Shown here: positions 31,440 through 40,230 of the stretch, piece after piece
How the letters are laid out: the number at the start of each line of letters is the position of its first letter
Position numbering within the stretch: the stretch's first letter is position 1
Assembly (NCBI RefSeq): GCF_004214895.1
Contig: NZ_CP035952.1
Span: 4,722,501 to 4,786,500 of the forward strand
Reading direction: 5' to 3'
Length of the DNA stretch: 64,000 nucleotides
DNA from: Pseudomonas tructae
GTDB lineage: Bacteria; Pseudomonadota; Gammaproteobacteria; Pseudomonadales; Pseudomonadaceae
Made by a program: the position numbers and the translations under genes
The notes under the pieces: generated by a model
Told to the model about the DNA's origin: nothing
Seen by the model: the letters and a program-made list of their open reading frames with translations, nothing else
Databases searched by the model: none

Positions 31440-31469
31440 CTATAACACTGCCAAGGACCCCTGCCCTCC

Positions 31470-33524
31470 ATGCCTCACTTACCCCTGCGCCTCTCCCCCC
31501 TCGCCGCCGCGCTCTGGCTCGCCTCGCCGTTGAGCCAGGCTGTCGAGCTGCAACCCCAGGTGATCACCGCCAACCCACTGGGTAACAGCGAACTGGCCGC
31601 GCCCAGCACCGTGCTCGATGGCGACAACCTGGCCCTGCAACAAAAAGGCAGCCTCGGCCAGACCTTGAACAACCAACCCGGTGTCGCTTCTACCTGGTTT
31701 GGCCCCGGTGCCAGCCGCCCGGTGATCCGCGGCCTGGATGGCGACCGCATTCGCATCCTGCGCAATGGCGTCGGTGCCCTGGACGCCTCGTCGCTGTCCT
31801 ATGACCACGCCGTGCCATTGGACCCGGCCACCGTCGAGCGCATCGAAATCGTCCGCGGCCCGGCCGCCCTGCTCTACGGCGGCAATGCCATCGGCGGGGT
31901 GGTCAACAGTTTCGACAACCGTATTCCGACCTCGCCCATCGATGGCATTCATGGGGCTGGCGAATTGCGTTACGGTGGCGCCGACACCACCCGCAGCAGC
32001 GCTGGCAAGCTGGAGGCCGGCGATGGCCGCTTCGCCCTGCACCTGGACGCCAACAGCCGCCAGTTCAATGACCTGCGCATCCCCGGCTATGCGCGCAGCT
32101 CGAACGTGCGCGACGCTGACGAACCAGGCAGCAAGCATCGCCTGGAAAACAGCGACGGCCGCCAGGACGGTGGCGCCGTAGGCGGTGCCTACCATTGGGA
32201 TCACGGCTATGCCGGCCTTTCCTACAGCCGCTATGACTCCAACTACGGGTCGGTGGCCGAGCCCGGCGTGCGCCTGGACATGCAGCAGGATCATTACGGC
32301 TTTGCTTCGGAACTGCACGACCTGGACGGTCCGTTCAGCTCGGTGAAAGTCGACCTCGGCTACACCGACTACCAGCACCGCGAACTGGAGAGTGGCGAGG
32401 TGCACACCACCTTCAAGAACAAGGGCTACGAGGCGCGGGTCGAGGCCCGGCATCAACCGCTGGGGCCGGTCGAAGGGGTGATTGGCGCCCAGGTCAGCCG
32501 CAACGAATTCTCCGCCCTCGGCGAAGAGGCCTTCGTACCGCACACCGACACCAACAGCCTGGCGCTGTTCATGCTCGAACAGTGGCAAGCAACGGAACGC
32601 CTGAACCTGAGCCTCGGCGGACGTCTGGAGCACACCCGGGTCGAACCCGACAGCAAGGGCAGCGAGCGTTTTGCCGAAGCGGATCGTTCGAGCAGCTTCA
32701 CCGCCGCCAGCCTGTCGTCCGGCGCAGTCTACGAGCTGACGCCAGTCTGGTCCCTGGCTGCGACCCTGGGCTACACCGAGCGCGCCCCGACCTTCTATGA
32801 GCTGTATGCCAATGGCGCCCACGTCGCCACTGGCACCTACGAAGTCGGCGACCCGAACCTGAACAAGGAAAAAGCCATCTCCAGCGACCTGGCCCTGCGC
32901 TTCGACAATGGCACGCACAAGGGCAGCGTCGGTGTGTTCTACAGCCACTTCCGCAATTACATCGGCCTGCTGGCCAGCGGCAACCTGCGCGAAGGTCATG
33001 ACCACGACCATGATCACGGCGATCACGATCATGACCATGACCATGACCACGGCGGCGATGTGCCTGAGTACCTCTACCACGGGGTTCGCGCGCGCTTCTA
33101 CGGCATCGAAGCCCAGGACCGCTGGCAACTGGCGCAGAACCGCTACGGCAGCTTCGCCCTGGAACTGTCTGGCGACTACACCCGGGCCAAGAACCTCGAC
33201 AGCGGCGAAGACCTGCCGCGCATCGCCCCGCTGCGCCTGAACAGCGGCTTACTTTGGGAGCTGGACCGCTGGCAGGCACGGTTGGATGTGCAACACGCCA
33301 GTGCCCAGCATAAAAAGCCGGCCAACGAGACCAGCACCGACGGCTACACCACCCTTGGCGCCAGCGTCGGCTATCGCTTCGACATCGGCCAGAGCCAGTG
33401 GCTGGCCTTCGTCCGCGGCGAGAACCTGACCGACCAGACCGTACGCTACGCAAGCTCGATCCTGCGCGACATCGCCCCGGCGCCAGGGCGCAGTGTCGAA
33501 GTCGGCCTGCGTACCACCTTCTAA
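31470..33524 (+). CDS. znuD: TonB-dependent receptor with histidine-rich loop, ZnuD-like
   Basis: A 684-residue outer-membrane receptor. Residues 1-24 form a signal peptide; the plug domain follows (GSLGQTLNNQPGVAS, RPVIRGLDGDRIRILRNGVG), and the barrel ends in the canonical aromatic C-terminus (GLRTTF). Residues 510-529 are a His/Asp run that would sit in an extracellular loop and trap metal. This architecture matches ZnuD zinc receptors, and P. aeruginosa has a Zur-repressed ortholog. The upstream element shared with rpmE2 supports zinc control. A strong hairpin at 33629 closes the unit. Confidence 0.9.
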   Translation: MPHLPLRLSPLAAALWLASPLSQAVELQPQVITANPLGNSELAAPSTVLDGDNLALQQKGSLGQTLNNQPGVASTWFGPGASRPVIRGLDGDRIRILRNGVGALDASSLSYDHAVPLDPATVERIEIVRGPAALLYGGNAIGGVVNSFDNRIPTSPIDGIHGAGELRYGGADTTRSSAGKLEAGDGRFALHLDANSRQFNDLRIPGYARSSNVRDADEPGSKHRLENSDGRQDGGAVGGAYHWDHGYAGLSYSRYDSNYGSVAEPGVRLDMQQDHYGFASELHDLDGPFSSVKVDLGYTDYQHRELESGEVHTTFKNKGYEARVEARHQPLGPVEGVIGAQVSRNEFSALGEEAFVPHTDTNSLALFMLEQWQATERLNLSLGGRLEHTRVEPDSKGSERFAEADRSSSFTAASLSSGAVYELTPVWSLAATLGYTERAPTFYELYANGAHVATGTYEVGDPNLNKEKAISSDLALRFDNGTHKGSVGVFYSHFRNYIGLLASGNLREGHDHDHDHGDHDHDHDHDHGGDVPEYLYHGVRARFYGIEAQDRWQLAQNRYGSFALELSGDYTRAKNLDSGEDLPRIAPLRLNSGLLWELDRWQARLDVQHASAQHKKPANETSTDGYTTLGASVGYRFDIGQSQWLAFVRGENLTDQTVRYASSILRDIAPAPGRSVEVGLRTTF

Positions 33525-33540
33525 CCCAACACCACCCTTG

Positions 33541-33622
33541 TAGGAGCGGGCTTGCCCCGCTATCAAGCACGCGCCTGATGTGCTGGCTGTACAGGTCTCT
33601 TCGCGGGGCAAGCCCGCTCCTA
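33541..33622. repeat. REPIN: two REP units in inverted orientation
   Basis: TAGGAGCGGGCTTGCCCCGC at 33541 and its reverse complement ending at 33622 flank a 39-base spacer. This is the standard paired arrangement of mobile Pseudomonas REP elements, located just after the receptor gene. Confidence 0.92.
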
Positions 33623-33628
33623 CCCAAT

Positions 33629-33668
33629 GGCACCGTTGCCGGACTATTACCGATCCGGCAATGGTGCC
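33629..33668. terminator. Long hairpin after the ZnuD-like gene
   Basis: GGCACCGTTGCCGGA and TCCGGCAATGGTGCC form 15-bp arms with one mismatch around a 10-base loop. A run of seven T begins about 17 bases later. It probably ends receptor transcription. The rest of the 33525-33825 gap holds the REPIN and the oprB promoter region. Confidence 0.65.
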
Positions 33669-33810
33669 TCTCGTTGAATTGACTTTTTTTCTTACAAATT
33701 CAGCTATATCCTCCCCGCCGCAAGCTGAACCGCTTCAGTTCACTTTTCTGCAGCTTTATCGCCGATGATCCTCGGAGCTCGGTGGCCTTGCCGTTTGTTC
33801 AATAATCAAA

Positions 33811-33824
33811 AGATAGCGCTATCT
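33811..33824. promoter_or_regulatory. Perfect 14-bp palindrome next to the oprB start codon
   Basis: AGATAGCGCTATCT is a perfect palindrome whose last base is one base from the oprB ATG. It occupies the place where a Shine-Dalgarno sequence would be, so it could be a repressor operator or an RNA hairpin controlling translation. The binding factor is unknown. Confidence 0.5.
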
Positions 33825-33825
33825 C

Positions 33826-35184
33826 ATGCCTCAGAATGATCGTTTCCGCTTTTCCCCCGCCACCCGGACACTGCTTTCGGGTCTGGCCATCGCCAGCCTC
33901 GCGCCTTGCGCCCAGGCTGCGGCGATGTTCGCCAGCGACTCGCCATGGATGCTTGGCGATTGGGGCGGCACCCGCACGGAGCTGGCTGAACGCGGCTACG
34001 ACTTCACCCTGGGTTACACCGGCGAAATGGGTGCCAACCTGCACGGCGGCTATGACGATGACGAAACTGCGCGTTACAGCGGCCAGTTCGCCCTCGGTAC
34101 CCATCTGGACCTGCAAAAGATCCTCGGCTGGCACGACGCCGAGTTTCAATTGACCGTTACCCAGCGCCATGGCGACAACATCAGCAACGACCGCATCAAT
34201 GACCCGCGCGTTGGCGGCTTCACCTCGGCCCAGGAAATCTGGGGCCGTGGCCAGACCTGGCGGTTGACCCAGATGTGGATCAAACAGAAGTACTTCGACG
34301 GTGCGCTGGATGTGAAATTCGGCCGTTTCGGCCAGGGCGAGGACTTCAACAGCTTCCCTTGCGACTTCCAGAACCTGGCGTTCTGCGGCTCCCAGGTGGG
34401 TAACTGGGACGGGAACATCTGGTACAACTGGCCGGTCAGCCAGTGGGCCCTGCGGGTCAAGTACAACCTGACCCCGGAGCTCTACGCGCAGATCGGCGCC
34501 TATGAGCAGAATCCTTCCAATCTTGATCGCGGCAACGGCTTCAAGCTCAGCGGCAGCGGCACCCAGGGCGCGGTGATCCCGGTCGAACTGGTCTGGACGC
34601 CGGCCCTCAACGGCCTGAAAGGGGAATATCGCGCCGGTTACTACTACAGTAATGCCAAGGCAAGCGATGTCTACAAAGACAGCAACGAACAACCGGCAGC
34701 ACTGAGCGGCCAGGCTTACCGCAGCCGTTCGAGCAAGCACGGCTTCTGGCTCGGCGCCCAGCAACAGGTGACGTCGCTGGCATCCGACCATTCGCGGGGA
34801 TTGAGCGTGTTCGCCAACGCCACGCTGCACGACAAGAAGACCAATGCCATCGACAACTATGTTCAGGCAGGTGTGGTGTACAAGGGGCCCTTCGATGCCC
34901 GCGCCAAGGACGACATCGGTTTCGCCCTGGCCCGCGTGCACGTCAACCCTGCCTATCGCAAGAATGCCCAGGCCATCAATCAGGCCCGCAGCGTCAGCGA
35001 CTACAACGATCCCCTGTTCCGTCCGATCCAGGACACCGAATACAGCGCCGAGCTGTACTACGGCATTCACCTGGCCGACTGGCTGACCGTGCGCCCGAAC
35101 CTGCAGTACATCCGCCACCCCGGTGGCGTGAGCCAGGTCGACGACGCGCTGATCGGCGGGATCAAGATCCAGAGCAGTTTCTAA
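33826..35184 (+). CDS. oprB: OprB-family carbohydrate porin
   Basis: A 452-residue outer-membrane porin for glucose and related sugars. Signal peptide at about 1-32; mature chain opens with SPWMLGDWGGTRTELAERG, diagnostic of OprB, and ends in Phe. The gene is 30 bp upstream of gcd, so import through the outer membrane and periplasmic glucose oxidation are coupled genetically, as in P. putida. The start has no evident Shine-Dalgarno; instead a 14-bp palindrome lies directly before ATG. Other ATG codons are internal to the signal peptide region and poorer. Confidence 0.92.
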   Translation: MPQNDRFRFSPATRTLLSGLAIASLAPCAQAAAMFASDSPWMLGDWGGTRTELAERGYDFTLGYTGEMGANLHGGYDDDETARYSGQFALGTHLDLQKILGWHDAEFQLTVTQRHGDNISNDRINDPRVGGFTSAQEIWGRGQTWRLTQMWIKQKYFDGALDVKFGRFGQGEDFNSFPCDFQNLAFCGSQVGNWDGNIWYNWPVSQWALRVKYNLTPELYAQIGAYEQNPSNLDRGNGFKLSGSGTQGAVIPVELVWTPALNGLKGEYRAGYYYSNAKASDVYKDSNEQPAALSGQAYRSRSSKHGFWLGAQQQVTSLASDHSRGLSVFANATLHDKKTNAIDNYVQAGVVYKGPFDARAKDDIGFALARVHVNPAYRKNAQAINQARSVSDYNDPLFRPIQDTEYSAELYYGIHLADWLTVRPNLQYIRHPGGVSQVDDALIGGIKIQSSF

Positions 35185-35214
35185 TCACCCTTTTCACCTA
35201 ACGGAGAACACACG

Positions 35215-37623
35215 ATGAGCACTGATGGTGCCTTGAGTAGAACCCGCTGGCTGCCGCGACTGATCGGTGTGCTGCTGTTGCTGATGGGCCTGGCCCTGCT
35301 GGCCGGCGGTATCAAACTGAGCCAGCTGGGCGGCTCGCTGTATTACCTGATCGCAGGCATCGGCTTTGCCCTGTCCGGCATCCTCCTGCTGGCCCTGCGC
35401 CGGCACGCCCTGGGCCTGTACGGCCTGGTGCTGCTGGGCAGCACCCTGTGGGCATTGTGGGAAGTGGGCCTGGACTGGTGGCAATTGGTGCCGCGCCTGG
35501 CCCTGTGGTTTGCCCTGGGCGTGGTGTTGCTGCTGCCGTGGGCCCGTCGCCCATTGCTGGGCAACCCTTCCAAGGTCAACACCGGCCTGCTGAGCCTGGC
35601 AGTGGTGCTGTCTGGCGCCACTGCAGTGGCCAGCCAGTTCACCAACCCAGGTGAAATCAAGGGCGAGCTGGGCCGCGAAAGCGCGCAGATGAGCAGCACC
35701 GCGCCACAGATGCCCGATGGCGAGTGGCAGGCCTATGGCCGCAGCGAATTTGGCGACCGTTACTCGCCGCTGCGCCAGATCACCCCGCAGAACGTGCACA
35801 AGCTGCAGGAAGCCTGGCGCATCCGCACCGGCGACCTGCCGACCGACAACGACCCGGTGGAGCTGACCAACCAGAACACCCCGCTCAAGGTCAACGGCAA
35901 GCTGTATGCCTGCACCGCCCACAGCAAGGTGCTGGCCCTGGACCCGGACACCGGCGCAGAAATCTGGCGTTTCGACCCGCAGATCAAAAGCCCGGTAGGC
36001 TTCAAGGGCTTTGCCCACATGACCTGCCGTGGTGTGTCGTACTACGACGAGAACAACTACGTCAGTGCCGACGGCAGCCCCGCGCCGAAAATCAGCGCAG
36101 CCGGCCAGGCCGTTGCCGTCGCCTGCCCGCGTCGCCTCTACCTGCCAACCGCCGACGCCCGCCTGATCGCCCTGAACGCCGATACCGGCAAGGTCTGTGA
36201 AGGTTTCGGCAACCAGGGCGTGATTGACCTGACCACCGGCATCGGCCCGTTCACCGCCGGCGGTTACTACTCCACCTCGCCTGCGGCGATCACCCGCGAA
36301 CTGGTGATCATCGGCGGCCATGTCACCGACAACGAATCGACCAACGAGCCATCCGGGGTGATTCGCGCCTACGACGTCCACGACGGCCGCCTGGTGTGGA
36401 ACTGGGACAGCAACAACCCGGACGACACCGCACCTCTGGCAGCGGGCAAAACCTACAGCCGCAACTCGGCGAACATGTGGTCGCTGGCCAGTGTCGACGA
36501 GAAACTGGGCATGGTCTTCCTGCCGCTGGGCAACCAGACGCCAGACCAGTGGGGCGCTGACCGTACCCCGGGCGCCGAGAAGTACAGCGCCGGTATCGTT
36601 GCCCTTGACCTGGGCAACGGCAAGGTACGCTGGAACTACCAGTTCACCCACCACGACCTGTGGGACATGGACGTCGGCAGCCAGCCGACCCTGCTCGACC
36701 TGAAAACCGCCGACGGCGTCAAACCTGCGCTGATCGCCCCGACCAAACAGGGCAGCCTGTACGTGCTCGACCGTCGCGACGGCACGCCGATCGTGCCGAT
36801 CCGCGAGATCCCGGTGCCGCAAGGTGCGGTCGAAGGCGACCACACCGCGCCGACCCAGGCCCGTTCGGACCTCAACCTGCTCGGCCCGGACCTGACCGAA
36901 CAAGCCATGTGGGGCGCCAGCCCGTTCGACCAGATGCTCTGCCGCATCCAGTTCCGCGAGCTGCGCTACGAAGGCCAGTACACCCCGCCCTCGGAGCAGG
37001 GCAGCCTGGTCTACCCGGGTAACGTTGGCGTGTTCAACTGGGGCAGCGTCTCGGTCGACCCGGTGCGCCAACTGCTGTTCACCAGCCCCAACTACATGGC
37101 CTTCGTCTCGAAAATGGTGCCGCGTGCCGACGTTGCCGCCGGCAGCAAGCGCGAGAGCGAAACCAGTGGTGTACAGCCGAACACCGGCGCGCCGTACGCA
37201 GTGATCATGCACCCGTTCATGTCGCCGCTGGGCGTACCCTGCCAGGCGCCAGCCTGGGGTTACGTGGCCGGTATCGACCTGACCACCAACCAGGTGGTGT
37301 GGAAGCACAAGAACGGCACCAGCCGTGACAGCTCGCCGATCCCGATCGGCCTGCCGATTGGCGTGCCAAGCATGGGCGGCTCGATCGTCACCGCCGGCGG
37401 CCTGGGCTTCCTCAGCGGCACCCTGGACCAGTACCTGCGAGCCTACGACACCAACACCGGCAAGGAGCTGTGGAAATCGCGCCTGCCGGCCGGTGGCCAG
37501 GCTACGCCGATGACCTACACCGGCAAGGACGGCAAGCAGTACGTGCTGGTGACCGCCGGTGGTCACGGCTCGCTGGGCACCAAGATGGGCGATTACGTAA
37601 TCGCTTACAAATTGGCTGAGTAA
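35215..37623 (+). CDS. gcd: Membrane-bound PQQ-dependent glucose dehydrogenase
   Basis: An 802-residue quinoprotein that oxidises glucose to gluconolactone in the periplasm and passes electrons to ubiquinone. The N-terminal 130 residues contain about five membrane helices; the remainder is the eight-bladed PQQ propeller, including GEWQAYGRSEFGDRYSPL, TCRGVSYYDE and FTHHDLWDMDVGSQPTL. Length is normal for Gcd. GGAGA upstream supports ATG 35215. Shares a likely transcript with oprB. A REP-derived hairpin follows the stop. PQQ synthesis genes are not in the window. Confidence 0.96.
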   Translation: MSTDGALSRTRWLPRLIGVLLLLMGLALLAGGIKLSQLGGSLYYLIAGIGFALSGILLLALRRHALGLYGLVLLGSTLWALWEVGLDWWQLVPRLALWFALGVVLLLPWARRPLLGNPSKVNTGLLSLAVVLSGATAVASQFTNPGEIKGELGRESAQMSSTAPQMPDGEWQAYGRSEFGDRYSPLRQITPQNVHKLQEAWRIRTGDLPTDNDPVELTNQNTPLKVNGKLYACTAHSKVLALDPDTGAEIWRFDPQIKSPVGFKGFAHMTCRGVSYYDENNYVSADGSPAPKISAAGQAVAVACPRRLYLPTADARLIALNADTGKVCEGFGNQGVIDLTTGIGPFTAGGYYSTSPAAITRELVIIGGHVTDNESTNEPSGVIRAYDVHDGRLVWNWDSNNPDDTAPLAAGKTYSRNSANMWSLASVDEKLGMVFLPLGNQTPDQWGADRTPGAEKYSAGIVALDLGNGKVRWNYQFTHHDLWDMDVGSQPTLLDLKTADGVKPALIAPTKQGSLYVLDRRDGTPIVPIREIPVPQGAVEGDHTAPTQARSDLNLLGPDLTEQAMWGASPFDQMLCRIQFRELRYEGQYTPPSEQGSLVYPGNVGVFNWGSVSVDPVRQLLFTSPNYMAFVSKMVPRADVAAGSKRESETSGVQPNTGAPYAVIMHPFMSPLGVPCQAPAWGYVAGIDLTTNQVVWKHKNGTSRDSSPIPIGLPIGVPSMGGSIVTAGGLGFLSGTLDQYLRAYDTNTGKELWKSRLPAGGQATPMTYTGKDGKQYVLVTAGGHGSLGTKMGDYVIAYKLAE

Positions 37624-37630
37624 ACCCCTG

Positions 37631-37671
37631 CCCGCTCCTACAGAGTTGTAGGAGCGGGCTTGCCCCGCGAT
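37631..37671. repeat. REP element with partial inverted partner
   Basis: CCCGCTCCTACA and TGTAGGAGCGGG (loop GAGT) form a perfect 12-bp hairpin, and the second arm continues into a full REP core (GGCTTGCCCCGCGAT). Located just after gcd, it may also act as a transcription end. Confidence 0.85.
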
Positions 37672-37740
37672 CAAGCGCTACCATTGAAACCGCCCCCCAC
37701 CCGCCCCATCTAAGCACCATAGTCATTGAGCAGGTGCCCC

Positions 37741-40164
37741 ATGAGCGATCAGCAGGATCTACCCGAACATCCCGAGGACAACGCCGAAGTCGAGCATCTC
37801 GAAGCCGCCGAACACAGCGGACAGAACCTTGCCTTGCCTGGCCAACAGCTGCCGGACAAGGTCTATATCATCCCGATTCACAACCGCCCGTTCTTCCCCG
37901 CGCAAGTACTGCCGGTGATCGTCAATGAAGAGCCCTGGGCCGAAACCCTGGATCTGGTCGCCAAGACCCCGCACCACTCCCTGGCCCTGTTCTTCATGGA
38001 CACGCCGCCCGAAGACCACCGTCATTTCGACACCTCGGCCCTGCCGCTGTACGGCACCCTGGTCAAGGTTCACCACGCCAGCCGCGAAAACGGCAAGTTG
38101 CAGTTCGTCGCCCAGGGCCTGACCCGGGTCCGCATCCGCTCCTGGCTCAAGCACCATCGCCCGCCCTACCTGGTCGAGGTCGAATACCCGCATCAAACCA
38201 GCGAGCCAACCGACGAGGTCAAGGCCTACGGCATGGCCCTGATCAATGCGATCAAAGAACTGCTGCCACTCAACCCGCTGTACAGCGAAGAGCTGAAGAA
38301 CTACCTCAACCGCTTCAGCCCCAACGACCCGTCGCCATTGACCGACTTCGCCGCCGCGCTGACCTCGGCCACCGGCAACCAGTTGCAGGAAGTGCTCGAC
38401 TGCGTGCCGATGCTCAAGCGCATGGAGAAGGTCCTGCCGATGCTGCGCAAGGAAGTCGAAGTTGCGCACCTGCAGAACGAGATCTCCGCCGAAGTGAACC
38501 GGCAGATCGGCGAGCACCAGCGCGAGTTCTTCCTCAAGGAACAGCTCAAGGTCATCCAGCAGGAGCTGGGCCTGACCAAGGACGATCGCAGCGCCGACCT
38601 CGAACAGTTCGAGCAGCGCCTGCAGGGCAAGACCCTGCCCGCCGCCGCGCAAAAGCGCATCGACGAAGAGACGGCCAAGCTATCGATCCTCGAGACTGGC
38701 TCACCGGAGTACGCGGTTACCCGCAACTACCTGGACTGGGCCACCAACCTGCCCTGGGGCGTCTACGGCAAGGACAAACTCGACCTCAAGCACGCGCGCA
38801 AAGTGCTCGATCAGCACCACGCAGGCCTTGATGACATCAAGGCGCGCATTCTCGAATTCCTCGCCGTAGGTGCCTACAAAGGCGAGATCAGCGGTTCGAT
38901 CGTGCTGCTGGTGGGCCCGCCGGGCGTCGGCAAGACCAGTATCGGCAAATCCATCGCCGAATCCCTGGGCCGGCCGTTCTACCGCTTCAGTGTCGGTGGC
39001 ATGCGCGACGAGGCCGAGATCAAGGGCCACCGCCGCACCTACATCGGCGCCCAACCGGGCAAGCTGGTGCAGGCCCTCAAAGACGTCGAGGTAATGAACC
39101 CGGTGATCATGCTCGACGAGATCGACAAGATGGGCCAAAGCTACCAGGGCGATCCGGCCTCGGCGCTGCTGGAAACCCTCGACCCGGAGCAGAACGTCGA
39201 CTTCCTCGATCACTATCTGGACTTGCGGCTGGACCTGTCCAAGGTGCTGTTCGTGTGCACCGCCAACACCCTGGACTCGATCCCCGGGCCGTTGCTCGAC
39301 CGAATGGAAGTGATTCGCCTGTCCGGCTACATCACCGAAGAAAAACTGGCCATCGCCAAGCGCCACCTGTGGCCCAAGCAGCTGCAAAAAGCCGGCGTGG
39401 CCAAGAGCAGCCTGAGCATCAGCGACAGCGCCCTGCGTATGGTAATCGAAGGCTATGCTCGCGAAGCCGGTGTGCGCCAGCTGGAAAAGCAGCTGGGCAA
39501 GCTGGTGCGCAAGGCGGTGGTACAGCTGCTGGACGATCCAGAGAAAACCATCAAGATCGCTGCCAAGGACCTCGAAGCCTCACTGGGCATGCCGGTATTT
39601 CGTAGCGAACAGGTGCTTGCCGGCAAGGGCGTGATCACTGGCCTTGCCTGGACCAGCATGGGCGGCGCCACCTTGCCGATCGAGGCAACACGCATCCACA
39701 CCCTCAACCGCGGCTTCAAGCTGACCGGTCAGTTGGGTGAGGTGATGAAAGAGTCTGCCGAGATCGCCTACAGCTATGTCAGCGCCAACCTCAAGCAGTA
39801 CGGCGGTGACCCGAGCTTCTTCAACGAAGCGTTCATTCACCTGCACGTGCCCGAAGGTGCCACCCCCAAGGACGGCCCCAGCGCCGGGGTGACCATGGCC
39901 AGCGCGCTACTGTCACTGGCCCGCGACCAGGCGCCGAAAAAAGGCGTGGCCATGACCGGCGAGCTGACCCTGACCGGCGTGGTCCTGCCAATAGGTGGGG
40001 TGCGCGAAAAAGTAATCGCGGCACGGCGGCAGAAGATCTTCGAGCTGATCCTGCCGGAAGCCAACCGTGGTGATTTCGAAGAGTTGCCGGACTACCTCAA
40101 GGAGGGATTGAGCGTGCACTTTGCCAAGCGCTTCGCTGATGTGGCGAAGGTGCTGTTCAACTGA
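37741..40164 (+). CDS. lon: Second Lon protease (AsrA-like)
   Basis: An 807-residue ATP-dependent serine protease. The LON substrate-binding domain covers about 35-235; Walker A GPPGVGKTS begins near residue 392; Walker B is IMLDEIDK; the proteolytic dyad is Ser714 in DGPSAGV and Lys757 in GVREKV. All catalytic parts are present. The acidic N-terminal tail (residues 1-30) and its neighbourhood, rather than clpX-hupB, mark it as the second Lon of Pseudomonas, corresponding to P. aeruginosa AsrA (PA0779), which activates a heat-shock-like response. ATG 37741 is used rather than the TTG at 37726. Ends at a hairpin before the toxin-like operon. Confidence 0.92.
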   Translation: MSDQQDLPEHPEDNAEVEHLEAAEHSGQNLALPGQQLPDKVYIIPIHNRPFFPAQVLPVIVNEEPWAETLDLVAKTPHHSLALFFMDTPPEDHRHFDTSALPLYGTLVKVHHASRENGKLQFVAQGLTRVRIRSWLKHHRPPYLVEVEYPHQTSEPTDEVKAYGMALINAIKELLPLNPLYSEELKNYLNRFSPNDPSPLTDFAAALTSATGNQLQEVLDCVPMLKRMEKVLPMLRKEVEVAHLQNEISAEVNRQIGEHQREFFLKEQLKVIQQELGLTKDDRSADLEQFEQRLQGKTLPAAAQKRIDEETAKLSILETGSPEYAVTRNYLDWATNLPWGVYGKDKLDLKHARKVLDQHHAGLDDIKARILEFLAVGAYKGEISGSIVLLVGPPGVGKTSIGKSIAESLGRPFYRFSVGGMRDEAEIKGHRRTYIGAQPGKLVQALKDVEVMNPVIMLDEIDKMGQSYQGDPASALLETLDPEQNVDFLDHYLDLRLDLSKVLFVCTANTLDSIPGPLLDRMEVIRLSGYITEEKLAIAKRHLWPKQLQKAGVAKSSLSISDSALRMVIEGYAREAGVRQLEKQLGKLVRKAVVQLLDDPEKTIKIAAKDLEASLGMPVFRSEQVLAGKGVITGLAWTSMGGATLPIEATRIHTLNRGFKLTGQLGEVMKESAEIAYSYVSANLKQYGGDPSFFNEAFIHLHVPEGATPKDGPSAGVTMASALLSLARDQAPKKGVAMTGELTLTGVVLPIGGVREKVIAARRQKIFELILPEANRGDFEELPDYLKEGLSVHFAKRFADVAKVLFN

Positions 40165-40179
40165 AGTTTTGTGGAAGTA

Positions 40180-40204
40180 GGCGCGGGCGTTGAAGGCCCG
40201 CGCC
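40180..40204. terminator. Hairpin between lon and the toxin-like operon
   Basis: GGCGCGGGC and GCCCGCGCC form a 9-bp perfect stem around GTTGAAG, 15 bp after the lon stop and 26 bp from the end of the convergent operon. No T-run follows in either direction, so it is a probable rather than certain terminator. Confidence 0.55.
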
Positions 40205-40230
40205 CCTGCTTGACGGCACTTGAATCGCGC

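Noticed and set aside
32997..33060. CRISPR-like or microsatellite repeat (CATGAC units)
   Set aside because: It encodes the His/Asp loop of the ZnuD-like receptor and is in frame; protein function explains it.
33541..33622. REPIN as a small RNA gene or phage attachment site
   Set aside because: The same inverted core recurs at several intergenic sites, as expected for REP elements.
35194..37674. 826-codon minus-strand frame opposite gcd
   Set aside because: Antisense of a secure glucose dehydrogenase gene with no recognisable domain.
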